Source of the DNA: JAICJJ01 sp039809985
GTDB taxonomy: Bacteria > Chloroflexota > Chloroflexia > Thermomicrobiales > UBA6265
DNA length: 5,123 nt
Direction: 5' to 3'
NCBI GenBank assembly: GCA_039809985.1
Contig: JBDHWC010000186.1
Coordinates: 1-5,123, forward strand
This document shows positions 1 to 5,123 of the stretch, one piece after another (positions within the stretch are counted from its first letter, which is position 1; every line of letters starts with the position of its first letter). Position numbers and translations under genes: made by a program. Under the pieces are notes generated by a model. The model saw only the letters and a program-made list of their open reading frames with translations. It was not told the origin of the DNA and ran no database searches.

Positions 1-89
1 CCCGCCGCCGCGGCTGACAGGGGGAGGTATCTGATCGATAGCTGCAGCCGCACCGTGCAGCCGGGCGCGCTGGGGCCACCCTCACCCCC

Positions 90-123
90 CCAGCCCCCTC
101 TCCCGCCGCCGCGGGAGAGGGGG
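90..123. repeat. REP-like palindrome, unit 1
   Basis: A perfect 13-bp stem (94-106 with 111-123, arm CCCCCTCTCCCGC) closes a 4-nt loop. The left side, CCAGCCCCCTCTCCC at 90-104, recurs inverted at 224-238. There is no T-tract, so it is a poor intrinsic terminator. It looks like an extragenic REP-type palindrome. Whether it is repeated across the genome cannot be seen from one window. Confidence 0.7.
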
Positions 124-139
124 GAGCAAATGAACTGGT

Positions 140-156
140 GGAGGGCCAAGCCCTCC
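140..156. repeat. Short GC hairpin between the REP-like units
   Basis: GGAGGGC (140-146) pairs perfectly with GCCCTCC (150-156) around a CAA loop. It is followed at once by two CCCGGG palindromes (157-162 and 165-170). It sits between the two larger REP-like hairpins and may be part of the same composite repeat. Function is unknown. Confidence 0.5.
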
Positions 157-205
157 CCCGGGCCCCCGGGTTGTCGCGGCGCGGCCGCCTTCCAACGGAG
201 ATCCT

Positions 206-238
206 CCCCTGTCCGGCCGCCGAGGGAGAGGGGGCTGG
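206..238. repeat. REP-like palindrome, unit 2 (inverted copy)
   Basis: CCCCTGTCC (206-214) pairs with GGAGAGGGG (225-233) with a single G-G mismatch and a 10-nt loop. The right flank, 224-238, is the exact reverse complement of 90-104 in unit 1. The two units therefore face each other, like a REP doublet. The imperfect stem suggests an older or diverged copy. Confidence 0.6.
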
Positions 239-242
239 AGGA

Positions 243-505
243 CTCCCAACATGACCGTTCGGGTCAACGGCGGCAGCGGGCCCGGCAGCGGCCCCGTTCC
301 GACCCGGACCGGGCACCGGGATCCGTCCGCGGTCCGCAACCCGTAAGGACCCGTGCGGCCGACCGGCGGCCCCTCCGGGCCGGCCGGGCGGGGCGGATCG
401 GCCGCCCCGGGCGGTCCGGCAACCGTCGCGAGCGGCTGGAGCCGCTGCTCGGCCCCGGTGCCAACGGCGCCTCGAGGCACGGCGGCAAAACGGTCATGTT
501 GGGAG
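243..505. repeat. 263-bp segment bounded by 17-bp inverted repeats
   Basis: CTCCCAACATGACCGTT (243-259) is the exact reverse complement of 489-505. The 229 bp between the arms are very GC-rich and show no gene. I see no target-site duplication at the outer edges, so a MITE-type element is only one possibility. A long-range stem or paired binding sites are others. Confidence 0.6.
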
Positions 506-627
506 GGGCCGGGGGCGATGGCGGCTCCGGCGGGTCCGGTCGAGCAGTGCGACCACCGCCGTCGCCGGACCGTTCTTCGCGAGCGGGGGGGCCACAGGGC
601 AGCCACCCTTATGTGACCAACTGGACG

Positions 628-656
628 TTGACAACGATGTCTCGTCGACATACTAT
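628..656 (+). promoter_or_regulatory. Sigma70-type promoter of the Cys-rich gene
   Basis: A consensus -35 TTGACA (628-633) is followed after 17 bp by TACTAT (651-656, four of six matches to TATAAT, including the first two and last bases). It sits in the most AT-rich island of the left part of the window. Transcription should begin near 662-664, giving a 5' leader of about 80 nt before the GTG at 744. The spacer contains the 15-nt imperfect palindrome ATGTC-N5-GACAT (637-651), which could be an operator, but that is speculative. Confidence 0.75.
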
Positions 657-731
657 CCATACTAGTCGCCAGGTCCCGCGGCGCGCTTGGCAGACGGACG
701 GCGACGGTCCGGGCGGGCGCGGCCCGGGAGC

Positions 732-739
732 AGGAGGAG
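732..739 (+). promoter_or_regulatory. Shine-Dalgarno site that fixes the GTG start at 744
   Basis: AGGAGGAG at 732-739 is a near-perfect anti-Shine-Dalgarno match. Its core AGGAGG (732-737) lies 6 nt before GTG 744. No comparable site precedes the in-frame TTG at 687, which would add 19 Arg-rich residues, so 744 is the start chosen. Confidence 0.85.
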
Positions 740-743
740 ACCC

Positions 744-1016
744 GTGGGCACGGAACGGATCGACGGATTGGCGCGGGCCTTGGCGGTGCGGCAGCGCAGC
801 CGCCGCGGGCTCGCCGCGGCGTTGCTCGCCGGCACGCTCGGCGGGGCGGTGGTTGAGCAGGCCGCCGCGGTGTCGCCGGAGGGTGGCCTCTGCGGGCCCC
901 ACAAGAAGACGTGCAAGCACGGCTGCTGCCCGAAGCACCACCCGGTCTGCTGCGACAAGGAGCGGGGCTGCTGCAAGAAGGGGTTCCGCTGCGGCCGCGG
1001 GTACTGCTACCGGTAG
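744..1016 (+). CDS. Small exported Cys-rich protein with granulin-like cysteine stack
   Basis: This encodes 90 residues from GTG. Residues 1-18 are polar and basic, followed by a twin-arginine-like S19-R20-R21-G-L and a hydrophobic stretch at about 22-37. A cleavage site is plausible after the alanines at 40-42. The mature peptide of about 48 residues is basic (about 11 Lys/Arg against 3 Asp/Glu) and has ten cysteines at 50, 57, 61, 62, 69, 70, 76, 77, 83 and 88. The core spacing CC-x6-CC-x5-CC-x5-C equals that of animal granulin modules, with Pro after the first pair and Asp after the second. The N-terminal part is shorter than a full twelve-Cys granulin. Export followed by disulfide bonding outside the cell is the likely fate. 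Metal binding or antimicrobial action is conceivable but unsupported. The gene has its own promoter and terminator. The coding call is firm; the granulin relationship is inferred from spacing. Confidence 0.85.
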   Translation: MGTERIDGLARALAVRQRSRRGLAAALLAGTLGGAVVEQAAAVSPEGGLCGPHKKTCKHGCCPKHHPVCCDKERGCCKKGFRCGRGYCYR

Positions 1017-1049
1017 GCGGGGAGCGGGGCCGCGGGCCGGGCCCGCCGA

Positions 1050-1093
1050 AAACGGATGCGGGGCGACGGCACCGCCGTCGCCCCGCTCCGTTT
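1050..1093. terminator. Bidirectional intrinsic terminator between convergent genes
   Basis: GCGGGGCGACGGC (1058-1070) pairs perfectly with 1074-1086 around a 3-nt loop. Beyond a single bulged T (1057) the stem continues for seven more pairs, AAACGGA (1050-1056) with TCCGTTT (1087-1093). Read on the plus strand it ends in TTT. Read on the minus strand it ends in TTTT. It lies 34 nt after the Cys-rich gene and 72 nt past the stop of the NlpC/P60 gene, so it can serve both. Confidence 0.8.
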
Positions 1094-1102
1094 CGATCCC
1101 CC

Positions 1103-1137
1103 GACGGAACCGGGCTTCCCATTCCCCCGGCTCCGTC
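1103..1137. repeat. Imperfect hairpin next to the terminator
   Basis: GACGGA-A-CCGGG (1103-1114) pairs with CCCGG-C-TCCGTC (1126-1137) with one A-C mismatch and an 11-nt loop. It lies just after the NlpC/P60 stop on the minus strand and lacks a T-tract. It may protect the transcript 3' end or assist the neighbouring terminator. Confidence 0.4.
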
Positions 1138-1164
1138 CCTCACCCCGTGGCGTCGAGTTGGGTG

Positions 1165-2601
1165 CTACCAGAGCCGTCGCGCGTCGTAGTAGCGCGAGGA
1201 GTAGTAGTCGGAATTGAGGTCGGAGACGACCACCCCGGTCGACTCGTTCTCGGCGTGCACGATCTGGCCGTTGCCGATGTAGATCGCCACGTGCGAGAGG
1301 CCGGGCCGGAAGGTGTTCTGGAAGAAGACCAGGTCGCCCGGCTGCAGGCTGTTGCGCGAGACCTCGGAACCCATCTGGACTTGGGTGAACATGTCGTGGG
1401 TGATGTCGGTCCCGAGCGTGTGCTGGATCACCCACTCCGTGAAGCCGGAGCAGTCGAAGGCGTCCGGGCCGGCCCCCGCGTAGACGTAGGGGTAGCCGAC
1501 GTACTGCATCGCGTAGTCGACGATCGCCTGGCCGCCGCCGTCGGCAGTGCCGGAGCCGGTGTTGTCGCACTTCTTGTTGCCGCGCTTGCCGCAGTTCTGG
1601 GCCTGGGTGCTGGTGTCGGCCGGCGGCGCGGCGTCCGCGACGGGCGCGCTGGTGCCGTTGCTGCCGCCCGCGGCGTTGTCGGTGACCGTGCCGGAGTCGC
1701 CGGTGCCCGGGTCGGCCGGGGCCTGCCAGGCGATGAGGGAGGCGTGGACGAAGCCGGCGGTGCCGAAGCAGTTGACCGGCTGCCACTCGCCCTGCGCTTC
1801 GCCGGTGACGTCGACCGCGCTCCCATCGGGGAGGACGCCGATGTCGCCGGCGTTGAAGTCGGGGGCCGTGCGGCACGACGCGCCGTCGCCGTTGGTGCCG
1901 GCGATCCACGCGGTGGCGACCACCGCGCCGGGCGCGCCGCTCTGGTCGGCCGGGGCGTCGGACGGCGCGGACTCGGTCGCGGCCTGGTCCGGGGCGGCGG
2001 CCGCGGTGTCGTCCTGCGCCGGCTCGGTCCACGCCTGGTCCTGCGGGGCCTGGTCCTGCGACGGGTCAGTCCACGACTGGTCCTGCGAGGGGTCGGTCGC
2101 CGCGCCGTCGGTGACGCCGGTGTCGTCGGTCACCGCCTGGTCGTCAACCGGGGCCGGCTCCTCGACCGGGGCGGCGTCGCCTTGGCCGCTGCCGTCGTCG
2201 ACGAGGGCTTGGTCGCCGCCGCCGCTCTGGTCGCCGCTGTCGTCGACGACCGCTTGGTCACCGGCGTCCGCTGGCACTTCTTGTGCGTAGGTGGCGGTGT
2301 CGCTCGAGTCGGCGGCGAGCGCGCCGGCGGGCAGGAAGCCGCCGTCGACCGCGTACCACGCGGAGCCGTCGGCCCCGTAGACGAGGTCGCCGACGGCGAC
2401 CCACTGGCCGACGCCGTAGTCGCCGAGGCCGGCGGCGTCGTAGCTCGGCTGGGCGCGGAGCACCATGTCGGAGGTGAGGACGGCCCCGGAGCCCGGGGCG
2501 AGGTCGGCGGCGCGGGCCGCCGGGGGCGCGAGAACGAGGAGCCCGCTGAGAACGGCCACGACGGCGACCACGCGCCAAGCGGCCAGGCAAGACCTGAGCA
2601 C
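1165..2601 (-). CDS. Secreted NlpC/P60 peptidoglycan endopeptidase with two SH3-like domains
   Basis: The 478-residue product has a Sec signal peptide (hydrophobic core about 11-27, A-R-A cleavage after 31). Next are an SH3-like domain at about 40-97, a long acidic Asp/Gln/Ala-rich linker (about 98-225), a second SH3-like domain (about 226-292; Cys243 and Cys278 could pair), a second linker (293-355) and a C-terminal NlpC/P60 domain (356-478). Catalytic residues are visible: Cys384 in DCSGF, His437 in SHVAIYIG and a third His449 in IVHAEN. Such enzymes cleave stem-peptide bonds of peptidoglycan, commonly gamma-D-Glu to meso-DAP, and the SH3 domains usually bind the wall. The acidic linker has short repeats: DQAxxDD at 115, 130 and 154, and DPSQDQ at 170 and 179. 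All three lysines of the protein lie between Cys337 and Cys345. GTG start, good Shine-Dalgarno, long leader. The exact bond cut is not known from sequence. Confidence 0.96.
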   Translation of the reverse strand: MLRSCLAAWRVVAVVAVLSGLLVLAPPAARAADLAPGSGAVLTSDMVLRAQPSYDAAGLGDYGVGQWVAVGDLVYGADGSAWYAVDGGFLPAGALAADSSDTATYAQEVPADAGDQAVVDDSGDQSGGGDQALVDDGSGQGDAAPVEEPAPVDDQAVTDDTGVTDGAATDPSQDQSWTDPSQDQAPQDQAWTEPAQDDTAAAAPDQAATESAPSDAPADQSGAPGAVVATAWIAGTNGDGASCRTAPDFNAGDIGVLPDGSAVDVTGEAQGEWQPVNCFGTAGFVHASLIAWQAPADPGTGDSGTVTDNAAGGSNGTSAPVADAAPPADTSTQAQNCGKRGNKKCDNTGSGTADGGGQAIVDYAMQYVGYPYVYAGAGPDAFDCSGFTEWVIQHTLGTDITHDMFTQVQMGSEVSRNSLQPGDLVFFQNTFRPGLSHVAIYIGNGQIVHAENESTGVVVSDLNSDYYSSRYYDARRLW

Positions 2602-2604
2602 GGT

Positions 2605-2616
2605 TCCTTCCCTCCC
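2605..2616 (-). promoter_or_regulatory. Ribosome-binding site of the NlpC/P60 gene
   Basis: The minus-strand sequence GGGAGGGAAGGA (2616 down to 2605) precedes the GTG start at 2601. GGGAGG lies 9 nt upstream of it and AAGGA 3 nt. It supports GTG 2601 as the start, which also gives an intact signal peptide. The site abuts the closing stem of an upstream hairpin (2616-2674), so folding could affect access. Confidence 0.75.
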
Positions 2617-2674
2617 GGACCCACGAGCGGAGGAGCCACCTCAGCTCGGCTTGCGGGGCAAGCCGCAGGGTCCG
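2616..2674 (-). promoter_or_regulatory. Candidate structured leader element at the NlpC/P60 ribosome-binding site
   Basis: On the minus strand, CGGACCC (2674-2668) can pair with GGGTCCG (2622-2616). This encloses a perfect 8-bp stem, CGGCTTGC with GCAAGCCG (2665-2658 with 2654-2647, 3-nt loop). It also encloses a weaker GAGC/GCTC stem (2647-2644 with 2636-2633) that shares base 2647 with the 8-bp stem. Together they suggest a three-way junction ending exactly at the Shine-Dalgarno. I do not recognise a known riboswitch class. Confidence 0.45.
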
Positions 2675-3051
2675 TTCATTCCCCGGTCACCCGACCCCTG
2701 CGGGCCGAGGTCGCGTTGGTTGCCCGGAGCCGTCCATCCCTGGATTCCGGGCCCCCGAACGCCACGACCCCGGCTCGACGGACCATCCGTTCCGTCGCCG
2801 AGGTCGCTCGGGTCAGTCGTTGGTTGTCCGCCCGGCCAGTCCCCACCGGCCGAACGTCGAGAGGCACCGGGCAACGGCCCGCGAGCGAGGAGCGGTCTTG
2901 GCCTGGCATCCGGGTGCCGCGTGCGCGACACGGGTGAGGGTGCCGTCCAGCATCCAACCGTCCCCTGCAAGGCGGCGCGCCATCCCGGTGCCGCTGGCCT
3001 GTTGCCGATGCTGCCCCCCGTTCCGCCTGAGCGAAACGGGTCAACATGGCG

Positions 3052-3081
3052 ACCCTAGCAGACAGGCGAAAGGGTTGTCAA
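3052..3081 (-). promoter_or_regulatory. Promoter for the NlpC/P60 gene
   Basis: On the minus strand a consensus -35 TTGACA (3081-3076) is followed after 18 bp by TAGGGT (3057-3052), which keeps the key T, A and final T of a -10 box. It is in one of the few AT-containing patches of the intergenic region and points at the NlpC/P60 gene. Expected start is near 3045. The gene is 440 bp away and nothing else recognisable lies between. Confidence 0.65.
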
Positions 3082-3125
3082 TCCGTCCGACCGGGGGAGG
3101 GTGACGACAGGCCCGGTATCCCTGC

Positions 3126-3150
3126 ACGTGTCAACCCCGAACGTACACGT
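3126..3150. promoter_or_regulatory. Inverted repeat with a second TTGACA
   Basis: ACGTGT (3126-3131) and ACACGT (3145-3150) form an inverted repeat separated by 13 bp. A minus-strand TTGACA (3134-3129) overlaps its edge. No convincing -10 follows at 16-18 bp. It may be an operator upstream of the 3052-3081 promoter or part of an alternative promoter; the evidence is only the symmetry and position. Confidence 0.3.
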
Positions 3151-3175
3151 CGGCGGCGCGCGGCGCGGTCGCCGG

Positions 3176-3189
3176 GGGGGAGCGCCCCC
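3176..3189 (-). terminator. Weak GC hairpin after the coiled-coil gene
   Basis: GGGGG (3176-3180) and CCCCC (3185-3189) form a 5-bp stem with a 4-nt loop, 29 nt beyond the stop of the coiled-coil gene. No T-tract follows on the minus strand, so it is a weak candidate for ending the deacetylase/coiled-coil transcript. No better terminator is visible. Confidence 0.25.
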
Positions 3190-3217
3190 GCCCTGCTCGG
3201 CACGGGACCGGGGCGTC

Positions 3218-4360
3218 CTAGTGGTCGGTCTGCCGCTTCGGGCGGGTGACGGGCGGCGGCTCGCTCTCGGCGTCGCGGCGCTGCGAGGTGACGAGGTCGA
3301 GCTCCTGCTGGACCTGCTCCATCCGGAGCCGGACCCGCTGCTCGTGCAGGATCCAGATGTCGCGCCGCAGCGTGCTGTCGGTCAGCCGCAGCTCGTCGAG
3401 CTGGGTGACGAGGGAGCCGATCCGGTAGCCGAGCTCGCGAGTCACCTCGCTCGCCTGCTCGAGCCGCTCGGCGATCCGGTCGAAGCGGCCGTCGAGGCCG
3501 CCGCGCAGCTCGGCGATGCGGCCGTCGATCTCGATCCGCATGTCCTCGATCCGGTCGATCAGCAGCTCGTGCCGCTCGATCGCCTGCGACTGGAAGCGGG
3601 CGATGTCGCCGCGCAGGGTGACGTCCGCGCCGCGCAGCTCCTCCAGCGCCGGGTCGACGTGGGCGATCGAGCGCCGGGTGTCGTCGACGAGGTCGAACAG
3701 GTGGCCGATGTCGGAGCGCAGCTCGTCGATCCGGGCGTTGAAGTTCTCGGTCGTCTGGGCGACCTCGTTGATCCGCCGCCGCATCTCCTGGTCGGCGATC
3801 TTGATCAGGTCCTCGGCCCGCAGCACGTCGCGCCGGGTCTGGTCGCCCTCGGCCCGGACGGTGTCGATCCCGTCGCGCATCTGGTGGAGGAGCCCGGCGG
3901 TGCGGTCGATCAGGGCGGCGAGGTGCTCGATCTGGGCCTGCACCTCCTCGTCCCGCTGCTTGCGCTGGCCGGTGTCGTCGTCCTTCCGGCGCTGGGCCTC
4001 GAGCAGTTCCATGACATGGGCCTGCAGCGAGCGGATCGGCCGCCCGGCGTCCTCCAGCCGGGTGTCGAAGTCGACGATCTGCTGCCGGGTCCGGTTCTCG
4101 TCGAGGGCCCGGGCCTGGCCGGAGGTGGTCATCTCCTGCCGCAGCTGCTCGATCGCCAGCCGGTTCTGGGCGACGGTCGACTCGAAGTGCTTGAGCAGCT
4201 CCTCCTCGCGCCCCTGCCGGTTGAACATCTCGCGCATCGCCTGGCGCAGCTCGTCGATCTGGTTCTGCATGGCGACGAGGCGAGCCTCGTCCCGCCGCCG
4301 CTCGTCGTCCTGCCGGTACGCGGCGGGAGAGACCGCCGGCTGCCGCGGTTTGCTGTTCAT
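3218..4360 (-). CDS. Cysteine-free coiled-coil protein of unknown function
   Basis: I do not recognise a named family. The 380-residue product is almost wholly charged amphipathic helix from about residue 16 to 362, with heptad- or hendecad-like spacing of Leu/Ile/Val (for example 268-320, with repeated R-I-x-E and L-D-G-R units). It has only two prolines in that span (108 and 237), one Trp (336), no Cys, no signal peptide and no membrane segment. The tail (363-380) is Pro-rich and basic. It is probably a cytoplasmic rod-forming oligomer, such as a scaffold or an SMC/apolipoprotein-like coil. The ATG at 4360 starts 4 nt after the deacetylase stop, so translational coupling is likely. An alternative in-frame start at 4441 inside the deacetylase gene would add an Arg-rich, implausible extension. 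The gene call is firm; function unknown. Confidence 0.85.
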   Translation of the reverse strand: MNSKPRQPAVSPAAYRQDDERRRDEARLVAMQNQIDELRQAMREMFNRQGREEELLKHFESTVAQNRLAIEQLRQEMTTSGQARALDENRTRQQIVDFDTRLEDAGRPIRSLQAHVMELLEAQRRKDDDTGQRKQRDEEVQAQIEHLAALIDRTAGLLHQMRDGIDTVRAEGDQTRRDVLRAEDLIKIADQEMRRRINEVAQTTENFNARIDELRSDIGHLFDLVDDTRRSIAHVDPALEELRGADVTLRGDIARFQSQAIERHELLIDRIEDMRIEIDGRIAELRGGLDGRFDRIAERLEQASEVTRELGYRIGSLVTQLDELRLTDSTLRRDIWILHEQRVRLRMEQVQQELDLVTSQRRDAESEPPPVTRPKRQTDH

Positions 4361-4364
4361 CGGC

Positions 4365-5123
<759 letters not shown>

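Larger units (their letters stand above)
1..627. other. Gene-free, repeat-rich GC stretch
   Basis: I see no supportable gene here. Frames stay open on both strands only because stop codons are rare at this base composition. The predicted products are Arg/Pro/Gly-rich, have no domain, and use rare third-position bases freely. The stretch is dominated by palindromes and inverted repeats, listed separately. Bases 506-610 hold only short GC stems, for example 533-539 pairing with 565-571. A gene could end in the first 35 bases on the plus strand (in-frame stops at 15 and 32), but too little is visible to say. Confidence 0.7.
2602..3045 (-). other. Long 5' leader of the NlpC/P60 gene, no gene seen
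   Basis: If transcription starts at the 3052-3081 promoter, about 440 nt of untranslated leader precede the GTG. It contains several stems, for example GCCCGGA with TCCGGGC (2722-2728 and 2746-2752, with an inner TCCA/TGGA stem) and CGACGGA with TCCGTCG (2776-2782 and 2791-2797). It also has degenerate direct repeats: GCCGAGGTCGC at 2704 and 2797, CGTTGGTTG at 2714 and 2818, and a 16-nt motif with 14 matches at 2905 and 2979. The open frame 2676-3047 (minus) lacks the GC-ending codon bias of the real genes. Confidence 0.5.

Noticed and set aside
251..346. 31-residue plus-strand frame starting in the inverted-repeat arm
   Set aside because: GGAGG lies 9 nt before its ATG, but the peptide is Gly/Pro/Arg low complexity, no promoter is visible, and the matching arm at 489-505 gives an unrelated frame. 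Most likely chance.
687..743. Upstream TTG start for the Cys-rich protein
   Set aside because: It would add 19 Arg/Gly-rich residues ahead of the Tat-like leader and has no ribosome-binding site, whereas GTG 744 has AGGAGG at ideal spacing.
82..1143. 353-residue minus-strand open frame over the Cys-rich gene
   Set aside because: It spans the terminator, the promoter and the REP-like hairpins, and its product is Pro/Arg/Gly-rich without any motif.
55..2937. 960-residue plus-strand open frame
   Set aside because: It runs antisense through the NlpC/P60 gene and across non-coding repeats. The product is low-complexity Arg/Gly/Val/Pro with no domain. It is a by-product of high GC.
2602..3045. 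c-di-AMP (ydaO) riboswitch upstream of the NlpC/P60 gene
   Set aside because: The expected conserved blocks (a GCCGAA-type 5' segment and a CCCG-wCAGCTmAC-type 3' segment) could not be found by eye on the minus strand.
2676..3047. Possible leaderless 123-residue gene just after the 3052 -10 box (minus)
   Set aside because: The ATG lies only 4 nt after the -10 box, and many codons end in A or T, unlike the neighbours. The product is Arg-rich with no recognisable feature. A short leader peptide cannot be fully excluded.

Overview
The window is very GC-rich, and its real genes end almost every codon in G or C. That bias creates long spurious open frames on the opposite strands. The best guess at source is a Thermomicrobia-like member of the Chloroflexota. 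The reasons are the base composition, a small secreted Cys-rich protein behind an 'ERIDGLARAL...SRRG' leader of a style I recall from that group, and TTGACA/TAnnnT promoters. This assignment is an inference from memory, not a database result.

Layout. Bases 1-627 hold no gene I can support. They contain GC-rich palindromes: two REP-like hairpins facing each other, and a 17-bp inverted repeat whose arms lie 229 bp apart. An AT-richer island at about 610-665 carries a strong sigma70-type promoter (TTGACA, 17 bp, TACTAT). It drives a 90-residue protein (744-1016, +) with a Tat-like leader and ten cysteines, whose core spacing matches the granulin cysteine stack. This gene converges on a large minus-strand gene (1165-2601) for a secreted NlpC/P60 peptidase with two SH3-like domains. 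A bidirectional stem-loop (1050-1093) lies between them.

Upstream of the NlpC/P60 gene is a gene-free stretch of about 616 bp. It holds a promoter near 3052-3081 and therefore implies a leader RNA of roughly 440 nt, rich in hairpins, the last of which abuts the ribosome-binding site. Further along the minus strand lies a probable two-gene operon. First is a class II-type histone-deacetylase-family (AcuC/HdaH/APAH-like) zinc amidohydrolase, cut by the window end. Four bases after its stop comes a 380-residue, cysteine-free, almost entirely helical coiled-coil protein of unknown function.

Working picture: the NlpC/P60 enzyme probably acts on peptidoglycan outside the membrane, and the Cys-rich peptide is probably exported too. 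The deacetylase and the coiled-coil protein are cytoplasmic and probably co-translated. The most unusual items are the granulin-like bacterial miniprotein, the long structured leader of the NlpC/P60 gene, and the deacetylase/coiled-coil pair.
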